Program-made: the position numbers and the translations under genes | The notes under the pieces: generated by a model | Database searches by the model: none | The model's input: only the letters and a program-made list of their open reading frames with translations | What the model was told of the DNA's origin: nothing | NCBI GenBank assembly: GCA_016801845.1 | Contig: CM028912.1 | Span: 3,821,001 to 3,885,000 of the forward strand | Length of the DNA: 64,000 nucleotides | Reading direction: 5' to 3' | Source of the DNA: Polydactylus sextarius | Lineage: Eukaryota; Chordata; Actinopteri; Polynemidae | Shown here: positions 51,701 to 64,000 of the stretch, in pieces | How the letters are laid out: every line of letters begins with the position of its first letter | How positions within the stretch are numbered: position 1 is the first letter of the stretch

Positions 51701-53100
51701 GACATTCCTCATCTGAATTCATTTAATGTTTTTATCAGAGCTCCAACCAACATGTGTGGTTTTTTACTTTTCTATTTGCTCTGTTAAATTGTTTTTGTTG
51801 TTGTTGTTGTTGTCTGTCACTGTGGTATGTGCAGGCTTTTATTACATTCCCTCAGTTTATATCCATGTGATTCATGTTTGTGTTATGCATAGTTGTGTGC
51901 ACACTATTTTATTCATTTCATTTAGATTAATTTGCTGTGTGGTGTTTAGAGATGCATTGTCTTAATTGTCATTAGTGGCTAAATCTTCCTTTTAATGTTT
52001 AATAACACATTACGGGGAGATTAATGTGTCTCTGCGACCTTTTATAATTAATTAAATTGTGATAAATAATGGATCTTGAACAAAAATAAACACAGATAAC
52101 GAGGAGGATAGCCAATGGTTATGATTTATCTCTCTTTATTAGAGAAAAAGAACCATAAAAATGATTTACTTATTAATTTATTTTCTGTTTTTAACAACTC
52201 TTTTGTTGAATTGTTACTCAATCAATCATCATCTGAATGAATCATCAATAATTTAGTTAAATTAAGTCATATTTTGATGAGGAAAGCTCCCTAAATGATT
52301 AAAAAGTGTTTTTTATGACCAGAACATGAGCAGCATGAAGTAGTGTTTGTACTGGCACAACACTAGAGGATCACGGGACAGATTCAGTGTCTGAATTGCC
52401 TGTGTTTGAGAACTGTGAGCATTTACGGATATAATCTGAATGTTGCAGACCGGATCGGAGTCTCTGATTTCAAAAGCATCACAATATTTATTCTACGACT
52501 TCAAATCCTGTTGTGTGACAGTAACAGAGATGGACGATTTAGAGAGAATTGACCAGGATGTGTCAACAACCACGTTAAAACCAGCTCACGCTGCATAATG
52601 TATAAATCTCCATCTTGTCAGCCATGACTTTATTTGTCGTATCCTGTTTTACAGTGCAAAAACAAACACGTCCATGTTTGTTTTGCTTTGTGAACGTGTT
52701 TTATCTGTTGAGATCTCATGTCGTTGGAATCGCAGCTCATTTAGTATAAACACAAGTGTGTTCGTTGTAGTTTATCTGTTTAGAATCGGTTCAGATTTTG
52801 TCCCTAAAGCTAAAGCCAGAGGTGTAACACTGCCCTGCGACTGAACCTTGACCCCAGGTAACCCCTCCCACCTGTCAACTAAGGAATTGCTCACGACTAC
52901 ATGAGTCCTCCCTCTCTCTCTGTCTCTCTCTCCTCCCTCTCCCTCTCTGCTTTCCCGTGCAAGTCTTTACATGCCCAGAAACACCAGGGGAGGGAGGAGA
53001 CAAAAAAAAAAAAACAAGAAAAACCGGAGAGCATGAGAGACAGACAGTCAGTATGATAGAGGGAGGTGTGAGGTATGAGTGGAGGGTTGGAGAGAGAGCT
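48760..53100. other. Intergenic region, no gene recognised; one possible MITE
   Basis: No convincing coding sequence is present. At 49501-50113 there is a possible miniature transposon (listed separately). The rest is AT-rich unique-looking sequence. A CT-rich stretch at about 52910-52950 directly precedes the purine-rich leader of the downstream gene. Confidence 0.35.
49501..50113. mobile_element. Possible MITE with imperfect terminal inverted repeats
   Basis: The left end (GTCCCATTTAAGGGGCTGCA then CCCTTCGAAAGCTG) and the reverse complement of the right end (GTCCCAAATGCGGAGCCGCA then TCTTTCAAAGGCTG) align over about 34 bases with several mismatches. The size of about 0.6 kb and lack of coding capacity fit a miniature inverted-repeat element. 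I could not identify a target-site duplication, so the ends are uncertain. Confidence 0.35.
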
Positions 53101-53239
53101 CTGGGCGTGAGAAAGGAAAATAGGATTTTATGATAAAGCTGCAGCTCGGTATTGATGCTTGGAATCGTTAAAAGAAGTGGGACAAAAACTGAGAGGAGGA
53201 AAGACTGGAGCTGTAATTGGAGGACGACGCAGGGGAGGG

Positions 53240-53329
53240 GTGAGATATGGTGTTGTTATATTTATGAAAAACATGCTGTTCCTCTTTTTCACTCATTCCT
53301 TCTTCCTTTTTTTGTTTGTTTTTTGACAG
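53240..53329 (+). other. Candidate short intron in the 5' leader of the ankrd50-like gene
   Basis: A donor-like GTGAGA at 53240 and a strong acceptor (long T-rich tract then GACAG, ending 53329) delimit 90 bases, a typical teleost short intron. The sequence before it is a purine-rich possible 5'UTR (about 52990-53239). The sequence after it (53330-53684) runs directly into the coding exon and contains several upstream ATGs. Confidence 0.35.
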
Positions 53330-53684
53330 AACGGCTCCATGATCTCCACGTGAAAAGTCATGAATGCACGGATCCTTCTTTCTTTTGCTGTTTCAAATCC
53401 AGCAATGAAAAGAGAAGAGATGAACCATTAGCTGGCTTGACCTTCCTCTGATTCCTCTCCCCCTCAGCGGGACACCTGAAGACCTGCAGGAGAAGGACAG
53501 CTGCTGATAATAATCGCCTGATGCAACACTTTCAGGAGCTGCCGGTGTGATAAAGTACCCAGGCATTGCCCAGAGCTGTCACGAAACTAGAGCTGTTGCC
53601 AGCTGCAGCTCAACCCGAACTACGCGTGAAATTAGTGAGGAGGAGCATGGGACGTGGAGTTCAGAGCACTGAGTTGTCCCCTGG

Positions 53685-56600
53685 ATGTCAGACCACCAGG
53701 CGCAAATGAGTAGCAGTGGATTTGACAGCAGCTCCAGCTTACTCCAGGGCCGGCGTTTCTACTGCCGGGAATGGGCCCTGGAGAAGCTGCGGCGCTGCCT
53801 GGATGCTCGCTCCATGCCGGGACAACCCCCAGGGCTGCTGGTGATGGGGGGCCCCGGTGCCGGGAAGACTGCCCTGTGCACCGAGGTGGTGTGGCCCACC
53901 TCTAAAGCCGGGCTGGCAGTCGGGTTAGCGCCACGATGCCTGGCATCACACTTCTGCCAGAGGGAGGACCAGAGGAGCACGATGCTGTGGAGGTTTGTGC
54001 TGGGCTTGGTGGAGCAGCTCAGGGCTTCACCTCTACTTTCTCCTGGGTACAAGGAGATCCTCAACAGCCCGTCTGTGTCCTCTGCCCTGGAGCCTCTCAC
54101 CTGTCAGAGGGACCCTGATGACACTTTCAAGAGGTTTGTATCAACATTATTTAAAAATTTTCCAGTTTGGAAGAGTGAGGATGTCATGGCCCAGTTTTCT
54201 TGATATGAAAGTCACACATTTGATTTGGACAGGGGAATTTTTTATGAAGCCAAAATTTGAGGGAAATTTCAAGGTTGCCAAATGGAAGGGAGTGGGAAGC
54301 TGCTGAAAGGTAACAAGCGTGGAAGTCATCCAGACGCTCGGCGTGTGTGTGCATGTTTCGAGAGCATGGCTCATGGCTCAGAATTTATGTGCGGTATCAC
54401 GTATAAATGGTGATGTTGATGATGAAAAGCGGGAGCAGCTGAACAAAATAACATGTGTCAGCAAGCACCACCGAAAGTGGTTTATCAGATTCGAGCATCA
54501 GTGAAAACAACCTGCTGAAAACCAGTGCCACAAGTTTCTTGTGTTTTGTAAATGTTCGATTTCAACATGCACTTGTTGTGACCAAAAACATCTTTCACAG
54601 TAGCTGTTACAATATACAACCTCTGATTTACTGCGATGTTATCTGGCTTGTTGTCAGTCATACTCATTTTTATTTGACATCAGCGAGACACTTTTTGTGT
54701 GTGTTTTTTTTTTTTGACATAAATCATTTGAACTTTGATTTGTAGCCTGTCACTTGATTGACTCCAGTGGCCATTAACGACATTTTGATTTTTCTATTCA
54801 AGACACATGAAATTTCACATTTTCAAATTGCTTCTTTTATGCAAAATTCTACAAATATTTATCCTACAATGATGCATAAAATAGAAAAGTAGAAAATCTA
54901 TGAATGTGAAAGCAGAAATCAGTAAACCTTTAGCGTTTTTTTTTTCTTTTTTGCACAACAATGATGATTATTTGATTTTAAAAATTGGTTAAATTTATAC
55001 AGTAACTCTGTCTGGTCTTTCATTTGTCAAACTAAACAAAAACTGCTGCTAGCCTGGTGATTTAATTCATAAAAACATATTGATGCAAGCAGACATTCAT
55101 GTTCTACTGCTGTTAAAGTGTAATTGCGCATTAAATTGACTTTAGTTGTTTAATTATAGTTTACGTGGCAACACTAATGCAGACATCATCAAAGGGAGAA
55201 ATAATGATGGTGAATAATGTTTTCTGGCTGCAGTGTCAGCAGCACTGTTATAAAACATTCATATACATAATAGAAAAACTACCCATTAATAATAGAAAAA
55301 GAGCAACTGAGTGTCAAACACAGTTGTGTGAAAAAGATCCATTAAAGTTTTAAAGTTGCAGTCTGATTCTCTGCAGGTGTTTAAAACAGAAAGTGTCTCG
55401 GATCCTGTAAAATGTAAAATCAGGAGGCCGTCGGCGAAGCAAACAGAAGCCCGGACAGTCACAGGAAAAAGACGGCGGTAGCCATTCTTCCTCAACTTAT
55501 ATTTATTCCTCCTCTCATAATGTGGCCCATTCACAGCACACACAATGGACCTCCAGTGTGAATGAATGCTACAGTGTTATTTACGACACAACATCCTTTC
55601 AGAGAAGGGGAAGAAAAAAAAGAACAAAGAGGTTTAAAAAATGCTTCTAGTGCCCTAGTGACCATCTCAGCACTAGTCGGTGAGGTCGCCCTCTTCTCCA
55701 AGACTTTTTCGCTCCCTCCTGGTGTGTTTGCTCTGCGATGACTCGGTGTTTGCTCTCCTCTGGTGTGAAGTACTGAACTGGATTCCACATTCCCCACAGA
55801 CTGGCTCGCGGCCAGCAGCTGTTTGTGTTTGGAGCTCTTGTGAGAGAAAGTGGCTGCGGGGCGAAAAAACGCCGCCATGTGAGAACGGCCGTCGACAAAC
55901 TGATGAAACACGGGGCTGGAGTTTTGGCAGCAAAAGGGCACGAATTGAACGCATGCCTGTAAGCAGCTGGTAGCTCGGTGTAGTCAGCAAGTCATTAACT
56001 GCTCACTGAACTTTTATATCCTGCTGCTTCACTCTGCTTCAAACCTCCTGCAGTTTGTGGGGAAAAAAAAAAAAATCAGTCTCCTCGTGTGAATTGGTGA
56101 AAAAATCAACGTGTGTTTTCTCCCCACTGCTGAGTTAGACGTGTTGCAGGTCAAATCCTTCAGGTTTCACACCTTTAGTTTGTGTGAACATGTGTTCACA
56201 AAACACACGCTAATTACACATTATATTCATATTTGGTTCACTTTGGTTTTGTTGGAGAACAGAACCAAAGTGACAGACCGTCATCTTCACTTCACCAGAT
56301 CTGGATTTTATTTTCAGTTCAGTTAGAGAAACATTGCCTGAGGCCTGAGAGGGATCGCCCAGTGGCAGCCTCCAAATTGCTGCTCCTGTTTACAAGTCTG
56401 AGGGTCAAAGGTCACACACAGACCTGAGCTCAAGACTGTGTGACCTGAATGAAGCTGAAAAACCTTCAGCTGTAATAAAAGACCAATTACACATCGTCCT
56501 GCGTTTCTCATCTCTAATCAGATGACTCAGTGTCCGATAAGCTGTTTGCAACCCAGATGTGGCCATCACCCAGGGCAGGGTTTCAATTCGACTTTAATTA

Positions 56601-59600
56601 CAGGATCTGCTCCATAATAAGTCAAAGATAAACAGATGATTCACACACAATAATTCTTGGCCTGGATATGGCCTGAGATATAAAACATTATGTGAAGCGA
56701 TGACTAAAGAATAATTTCTAGGTGTGATAATAATATTAATGCCAGATATGATTTAAAGATTTGCTTCTCTTCTTTGTTTGAAATCATTGTAAATTTGGTA
56801 TTTTTGGGTTTTAGATGGTTGGTCACACAAAAAGTAGGCAGATTATGGGCCTAGTTTAACTATTGATTGAATGAGTAATTGAGTGAATTTTAGTCGCACA
56901 AGAGGTTTTACAAATAAACCCAGGTGTTTCCTGGTTGTGTGAAATTTTCATTTCATTAATGTTTGAGGAAAGAGGAGCAGACGTACCATTTCACACAGCA
57001 AATGCCACATATTTAATGAGCGTCAGTAATGTACGGGGTGCTATCTGCTAACGAATGCATCATGAGTTGAGATATATTAGTATGTGGGTGGCTCACAACT
57101 CCACTGAAAAGTTTTCTGGGGTAAACTGAGAACTTGTGTGCGTGTGACACTGCACCTCCTGAGTGACGCAAGGTAAATGTCAATTATGTGAAGATGAATT
57201 AAATGAATTTATGGGGCAGGGAGCTATAAAGATGAATTGAGAGTTTCAGAGGATGTGTAATAATGCACAACCAGGTGAATTTATCTAGTTGGATTATTTA
57301 CAAAACTCAAATCACTGAAAATGACTAATTTCTGTGATGTTAAAATTTGGTTCCTGACTCCCTACGCATATGTAAATCCTGAGACATTTTCTTGTTGACC
57401 TCAATGCTCTCTCTTAATGATGCTTTTAGTTACTCATTAAGCCCTCATGCAGTCCTCTGTTTGGTCAATTTGCCAAGCGTCTGTATTTGTCACAATAAAC
57501 TGAAAATTACATGCACATGTGGCATAACGGCTCTGTTTACAGCTTCAATGATCTGCTCTTGGTGTTTTATAAACACCTCTGAAGCTGTTTCCTCCTGGTA
57601 ACAGCATATTCTGCTCTTACAAAGTTGAAAACGTTGCTTGAATAATGTAAAAATACTGACTGACAGTCATTTTGATGTTTAAAAAAAAAGAAAAAATGCT
57701 GATCTTTTTTTTCTGTGATTTAAAGATTTACAGAACATGAATGTCTGCTGAATGACTAATGGTGACTCGGACCTTCTGGGTTTTTCTTAAACATAGGCAT
57801 TAACGCTAATAACAGCACACATACAAACACGCCCTGTGTTTGTTGCACGATAATTGACTTGAGTTAAGTGTCTGTGTGACCCATTCATAACAGACTGCTG
57901 TCACAGGTTAACCACTGTTTATCGCTTTAAAATAAGACCTCTCTATGTATGTGAGCCTAGTTTTGTACAAATCCTTGCAAAGCAGAGAGACTTGGTAGAA
58001 ATATATGATTAAAATTTCTTGTTGACTTTCTGGCTGTCAAAAGGCAGTTTCTTTTTTTTTTTTTCTTTTCTTTTTTTTCGATGGAGACTGTGTCCATCTT
58101 TGTAAGAACAGGGGGAACATAGGTTTCTGTAATAAGCAGGATTACTGTCAAGCAACCATAACATTATAGTTTTCAGAAAACAGAGATGTTCTTTGGCTTG
58201 GGTATATTTTTTTTCTGCAGGCACATACACCATCTTGCGCATCAGTGCCCTGGCTTCCTTCATGTAACTTTCACTTTTACTATGAAGTTTTCATTCTCCA
58301 GCAGCGCTCTACCTTATGTTTACTGCAGGATTTCGTTCTCCACACACAAGTTTGCCTCAGGACTCCAGCCTAGATTCTGCAAAAAGTGCTCAAAGTCTTA
58401 AAAAAAACCTTTGCTGTAACTGTTTGGGTTATATACTTTATTATATTCTATTGGCTTTGTTTATTGCATCAGGGACATACAATTGTGGGATTGTTGGAAG
58501 TGTGGGTGTGTTTATAATCTGTGTACATATATCAGCCCACGTGTATGTGTGTGAGTAAACGTAGTCAGGGTGGAGCAGGAAATTTCAAAGGTTCCTCTAA
58601 TGTGAGTCACTGTCAGATCTCAGCTGGGTGTGGGTGCTGCCTTAAAGGACAGTTACGCTGCAGTTCAGGTTTTGAATTGATTCACTGTTTTACAATGAGC
58701 TGAAACACAGTAGAAAATTCACAAATATCCATTGTTGTTGCCTAAGTGTAACAGTAACAGTAGAATATTTGGTTCAAATTCATACTACTGATATTCCTCT
58801 GTAACATACATATTAAGTTGTTGTTATATACTGTTTTGACTTGACTGTGAATCTGAAAGCCTGAGAGCTAAGTGTTAGAGATTGTTTCTTAAATAGTTTA
58901 AATCAGGACAAAAAAATCAAAAAGTCAATAAAACACTTCAATGCATGCATGAACTGGAATTGCCTCAAGTCATGGTAAAAAAGTTGCCTGCATGTAGATT
59001 TCATTTAATGTCACTGACTTTAAATGCAGAAGGTTAGACCTGCTGTGTTCATCTGTGATATAATTACACTGCAGTCAATATAAAAGCAATTGCTCTCACT
59101 CTTGCTGTTGCTTTCAACTCCCTAATCCACCCACGCTTCTCCGGGTTTTTAACACTGCTGACGTTTCCTTTTGTGCCTCTCTCTCTTGCTCTTCCTCTCT
59201 CAGAGCAGTATTGGGACCCCTGTTAGACCTTCCTCCCCCTGCCCAAACTCTAATAATGGTAGTGGACTCCCTGGATGTCGGTTGTGGTGCGGGAAGTGGG
59301 AAGAGTGGCTCCATCGCAGAACTCCTGGCCACCAATCAACACCTGATGCCTGGCTGGCTGCTGCTGGTCTGTTCCGTCCGCCGCCATAATAAAGCTGTGT
59401 GCAAGATGTTCTCAGGTACAAAGAAAGAGAAAGAGTAATGGTCTTCAATATCTCTCGCTTTAATCTACATATTGTTTTTTCACCCAGCAAGGTCTAATCT
59501 GCCAACAGTTTTCACCTTGTCCGAATATAAAAACAGCCTTCATCAGATATGATGAAGTCTCTGCCAAGACGTTTATGTGACTATAATAAAAAAATCCATC

Positions 59601-62600
59601 TGTCTGAAATAATAGGATAGGTGTGGCTACGGTAATAATACAACAACAATGCTATTGTGTTTGAAAAAACGTCAGAGGGGAAAGGAGAGGTGAAATGTAA
59701 ATGAGAAACTTAAAATGTATTCCACCAGTAGATCTAAGTGCGTTTTTTGTGTTATCTGTACTCTTTCCTGATTTTGTTACTGTTTACACAAGTTGTCTGT
59801 GGATCACACAATGATTATCAGTAGGGACACTGCATTGATAAAATCTAAACTGTATCTCTTCCTGTGTTGTAGGTTTTCGTAAGCTTTGTCTGGATGATCT
59901 GCGGAAACCCCCTCCAGTCCACGATGTGCAGCAGTACATCCTCTGTCGGCTTGATGAAGATGCAGCACTTCGCCGTCAGCTCACCCCTGACACGGCTGAC
60001 ATGTTGAATTTACTCCATATCAAGAGTGGTGGCTGTTTTCTTTTCCTTGAGCGTGTGCTGGATGGCGTGGCAGCTGCTCTGGTGGGTCTGCGGGAGATCC
60101 GCGACATCCCTGGGACTCTCAATGGTCTCTACCTGTGGCTATGCCAACGACTGTTCCCCCGGGGGCTCTTCATGTATGTCAGGCCTCTCCTCAATATGCT
60201 CTTAGCTACCCCAAAACCCCTCACGCCTGAACAGTTGTTCACAGCAGTCTGGACTCATGACAACTTACTCAGCCACCAAGACTTTCAGAACAAGCTCCGA
60301 ACCCTCGCTCCTCTACTCATTGATGGCCCTGGGGGCACCAAACTGCTTTTTCATGCCAGCTTTGCTGAGTGGTTGACGGATGTCAAGTATTGCACACAGA
60401 AGTACCTGTGTAGCAGGACAGAGGGTCACAGCATGCTCGCCATGGCTTTGACTCTGCAGGGACCCCACTTGGACATTGAGGACACTTGCCAGCTAGCCAC
60501 TCATTTAGTTTGTTCGGGTCATCATAAAGATAACCCTTCATTATTGGCACTGTGGATGCTGTGGGCAGGTGTGCCTGCTCTTTCTCCCAACTGCAGCCCA
60601 GCCCTCACCACATCCCTAAGTCATCCCTCTGCTCTCGTTAGTCAGGAAGTCCTTGAGCTTTTAATAAGGACTGGGCTGGTCCCTGCAGCCTGTTTCTCAG
60701 ATTTGCACCCAAGTGTTGGAGTAAATTGTATAGGTAAAGAGGGCATTAATTTACCACAAGCATTTGAAAGGGAGGGGTCTATAAAGAAGCTGTTGGACAG
60801 TGGTGTTTCCATTAACCAGGTACGTTCTGCAGAAGGACAGACTTTGCTTGCCAGTGCAGCCCATGAGGGTTCGGCAAATGTGGTTGAACTTCTTCTGATG
60901 CACGGGTCAGATCCGTTGATCAGTGATCATCAAGGACAAACACCACTGTCTTTTGCCTCCAGGCAGGGTCATGTCCAAGTTTTGTCTGTGCTCCTGGAAT
61001 GGGCCAAAAGCCAAGAGTCAGAAACTGCCATGCGGATGATGGAGCATATTGACAGTGAAGGCTGGACAGCACTGCGCTCTGCTGCTTGGGGAGGACACAG
61101 TGAGGCTGTACGGCTTCTTCTGGATGCAGGGGCTGATGTAGATGGATGCGATGGCGAGGGCCGGACTGCTCTCAGAGCTGCTGCATGGGGTGGGCATGAA
61201 GAAATTGTTCTGACCCTGTTGAACTACGGGGCGCAGGTTGACAAAGCTGACAGCAAGGGTCGCACTCCGCTTATTGCTGCAGCCTATATGGGACATCATG
61301 AAGTTGTGGAGATACTGCTGGACCACAGTGCAGAAGTTGACCTGGCTGATGGAGATGGGCGCAGTGCTCTGTCAGTCGCTGCCCTCTGTGTCCCTACAGC
61401 AGCAGGGGTCAAAGGTTATGGTGAGGTAGCAAGTCTGTTATTGGAGCGAGGAGCTGATCCAGGACACAGAGACCATGATGGCATGACACCATTGCTTCTT
61501 GCAGCATATGAAGGCCATGACGAGGTAGTTGAACTTCTTTTAGAAGCTGGGGCTGATGTAGATGAGACTGCTGGGCCAGATGGAAATGTCTCTGCAGCAG
61601 CTGCTGTTACTCCATTACTGGCAGCTGCAGCAATGGGCCACATGAGGACAGTATCACGTCTGCTTTTCTGGGGAGCAGCTGTGGATGCCATTGATTGTGA
61701 AGGTAGAACTGCACTCTGCCTGGCAGCAGCTAGAGGCAGTGTCGAGGTTGTCCGTGCCCTGCTGGACCGAGGGCTGGACGAGAACCATAAAGATGACCTC
61801 GGCTGGACTCCACTGCATGCTGCTGCTTGTGAAGGCCACCGTGCCGTTTGTGCCGCTTTGACTGAGCGAGGCAGCATGGCACGTGTTGGAGAGATGGACA
61901 TTGAAGGACGCACTCCTCTTATACTGGCTGCCCAAGAAGGTCACTGGAGCACTGTGAGGCTTTTGTTGGACAGACGTTCTCCCATTGACCATAGGGCCTA
62001 CGATGGACGTTCTGCTTTGAGCGCCACTCTTCTGGAGGGGCATACCGAGGTGGCAGAGCTCCTTATGAGGCGAGGAGCTGATACTGATGTCCGAGACGCA
62101 GAGGGAAGACCTCTGCTCTACCTTCTGGTGTTGGAGGGTCACCTTGAGATGGCTATGCTCTTAATAGAGAAAGGAGGAGTGCCCCTAGAGTCCCGAGACT
62201 CTGAGGGCCGAACAGCGCTTCATGTGGCTTCCTGGCAGGGAAGTGTGGAGATGGTAAGCCTTCTTTTAAAGCATGGGGCAAACCCCAATGCCCAAGATGC
62301 AGAGGGAAGACCACCAATGCATTCAGTGGCTTGGACTGGGCATGCTGAGGTAGGACATCGTCTCCTAGAGGCCAGTGGTATTAACATAGACCTTGCTTGC
62401 CACCAAGGAGCAACAACTTTGAGCATTGCTGCCCAAGTGGGACATGCTAACATTGTTGCCATGCTTCTGGAAAGAGGCGCAAACCCTAATCACATGGATA
62501 AATATGGTCGCAGTCCAGTCAAAGTAGCAGGGAAACATGGGCACTTTAACATTGTTAGGCTCTTGGAGAGCTTTGGAGCCAAGCCATACTTGGGCCCATT

Positions 62601-63429
62601 ACCTAAATCCAGTACTGTCTCTCCTACAAAATCCAACAGGGTTGTCACGCTGGGCATCTCCGACAGTAACGTAGGAGAGGTCACAGCCGCTACCTCCTCC
62701 TCTTCAGTATCTTCTCCTGGATCGACTGCTGAACGATTCCACTCCATGCAGAGTTCCCAGACCTCATCTACCTGCCACTCACTGGCCACGGTGCAGACAG
62801 TACCCGCTGACAGCCTCAGCTTCATTCAGCAGATCCAGCAACATTCATTGCCCCGCAGCCGCAGCCGTCACTCCACCCTGCCTCCACCAGGGAGCTCAGG
62901 CATGGGCAGCCTCCATGGAAGCATCCAGAGGCACCCCAAAGGCAGCCCTCCACCCACTGTGTGCACAGTTACTGCCATGGTGCACAACTGTGAACTGCCC
63001 CAGAAAGGCTTGTCATCTGGACTTGAATATCATGACAAAATTAACAAACAAAACTCACACTTAATAAAGCCGGAAAGGACTACTTATGCAGGTGGTAAAT
63101 GGAACTCTGTCATGGCTTCCCTTGGGATAATGCCAGGGCAGGACAGTCTTGCAGTAAGTGCAAAAAACAGAGAGAGCCCTCCTCTGGGATACCCATATAG
63201 ACTTCAGAGCCCACTTCAAGTGGAAGCTTGGGATTCTCCACCCCAGAAAAACATTTTGTCATCCGCTTGCTACAATTTCACTCCAGTCCCACCCTGTAGT
63301 GCCTTGCCAGAGGATGTTATGGTCACAATGGCAACCACAGACCCGCAACTTAATCTGAAACAGGCCATCAAACTACAGTTTGAGGGTCCCACCAGTGCAG
63401 CCTTATATAAAAGAGAGACACCCCTGTGA
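53685..63429 (+). CDS. ankrd50l: Ankyrin repeat domain protein 50-like (ANKRD50-type), three coding exons
   Basis: Coding exons 53685-54133, 59204-59415 and 59873-63429 join in frame (phases 2 and 1, GT..AG introns) to give about 1405 residues; human ANKRD50 is about 1430. The N-terminus reads SLLQGRRFYCREW, then a P-loop GGPGAGKT (residues 55-62). A Walker-B-like LIMVVDSLD (166-174) lies in exon 2. Exon 3 carries the rest of the NTPase-like region. A long ankyrin array of about 17-18 repeats follows (about 535-1120; for example TALRSAAWGGH, TPLIAAAYMGHHEVVE). The Ser-rich tail has QQIQQHSLPRSRSRHS, and the end is LKQAIKLQ...YKRETPL, as in ANKRD50. ANKRD50 acts on endosomes with SNX27-retromer in membrane protein recycling. 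Divergence from ANKRD50 in several repeats suggests the fish ankrd50-like paralogue, but the choice between paralogues is not certain. An alternative start is the next ATG at 53706. Confidence 0.92.
54134..59203 (+). other. Intron 1 of the ankrd50-like gene
   Basis: A 5070-base intron that begins GTTTGT and ends in a pyrimidine-rich tract with CTCTCAG. It contains no recognisable gene. A CpG-richer patch at about 55400-55960 stands out and produces several overlapping open frames on both strands, none with a known motif. Confidence 0.85.
59416..59872 (+). other. Intron 2 of the ankrd50-like gene
   Basis: A 457-base intron starting GTACAA and ending TTGTAG. Nothing else is seen inside it. Confidence 0.9.
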
Positions 63430-64000
63430 CTGGTGCAGAAGTTATAGACTATAGTTAGCGACTGCCTCACTTTGTTCACAAATCTTTTCGTTGCGGATGT
63501 GGACGTGCTGAAATGATTGCTTGAGAGTCATTTGTCATGCAAACCTGCCAAATACTGTCTGACTACAGCATCTCAAATGTGACGGTTTGTTTTATATCAT
63601 TTTAAATAAGTATATTCAGGTTTAGTTATTTAGACAAAAATAATTAACTAGACAGATTGATAATAAAAATAACAATTAGTTGCATTAGTTGCAACCTCAG
63701 TCTGTATATTTTACAGGTTATTTTGTGGTATCAGAACAAACAATAATTGTTTCTTGTTACAATCATTCAGAACTTTCACTGAAATCTATACCTATATGAC
63801 AGCGTCTTTGTTTTAGGTGGAGTTGAACATTTTTACAGAATAAAATAAAATAAAAAAAGGTGGTTTGAAAATTGTACAATGTGAGAAAAGAAGCAATTGT
63901 TTCCACCCCTCCATTCTTCATTCCTGGGGGTTCTCACAGACAAAGAAAATGCATATTCATTTTATACAAAACCATTAAATTGCAACTTGGCTGTTATTTT
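63430..64000 (+). other. 3' untranslated region of the ankrd50-like gene (open at the window edge)
   Basis: AT-rich sequence follows the TGA stop. Overlapping AATAAA signals lie at 63839-63854 within a run of ATAAA units, a likely 3' end, but other sites may lie beyond the window. Confidence 0.55.
63839..63854 (+). terminator. Candidate poly(A) signals (overlapping AATAAA)
   Basis: Three overlapping AATAAA hexamers occur about 410 bases after the stop codon. Confidence 0.5.

Noticed and set aside
53152..53451. 99-codon open frame before the ankrd50-like start
   Set aside because: It lies across the probable leader intron and has no motif; best explained as 5'UTR sequence.
55531..55941. 136-codon minus-strand open frame in ankrd50-like intron 1
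   Set aside because: Overlapping open frames in several phases with no recognisable motif; explained by locally higher GC content.
61416..62142. Long minus-strand open frames across the ankyrin exon
   Set aside because: Antisense shadows of the ankyrin-coding sequence.

Overview
The window looks like a teleost (probably percomorph) fish chromosome segment. The reasons are short vertebrate-type introns with GT..AG ends, very many (CA)n/(TG)n microsatellites, and protein-coding genes with clear fish or vertebrate relatives. No prokaryotic features are present. I read it by eye only; identifications come from protein motifs I recognise, not from database searches.

Layout. (1) 2-604: the 3' end of an Olig-family bHLH gene, best matched to olig1 (+ strand), with its 3'UTR and poly(A) signals near 951-974. 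(2) 605-24.3 kb: a gene-poor, microsatellite-rich interval holding a decayed mariner-type transposon and several stretches that could be regulatory, including a pair of perfect octamers. (3) 24.3-42.3 kb: a head-to-tail segmental duplication carrying two copies of a ten-exon hemopexin/Wap65 gene, both on the minus strand. Copy 2 (37384-40609) has an intact frame of about 425 codons. Copy 1 (25682-28828) is almost identical but has one extra base at the end of exon 4 that shifts the frame. Unit 1 is interrupted at 29.85-34.53 kb by a nest of decayed mobile elements: a Ty3/gypsy pol remnant and a hAT/ZBED transposase remnant. Unit 2 carries a 789 bp hAT-type non-autonomous element with an 8 bp target-site duplication, and unit 1 preserves the empty site. 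(4) 42.3-53.3 kb: gene-poor DNA with a possible MITE and a CpG-richer patch. (5) 53685-63429: a three-exon gene (+ strand) for an ANKRD50-type protein of about 1405 residues, with an N-terminal P-loop NTPase-like domain, a long ankyrin array and a conserved C-terminal tail, followed by its 3'UTR.

The three genes have unrelated roles: an oligodendrocyte-lineage transcription factor, a secreted plasma heme-binding or temperature-acclimation protein, and an endosomal-recycling scaffold. I see no sign that they form one system. The most interesting biology is the fate of the duplicated hemopexin pair and the transposon history written into the two duplication units.
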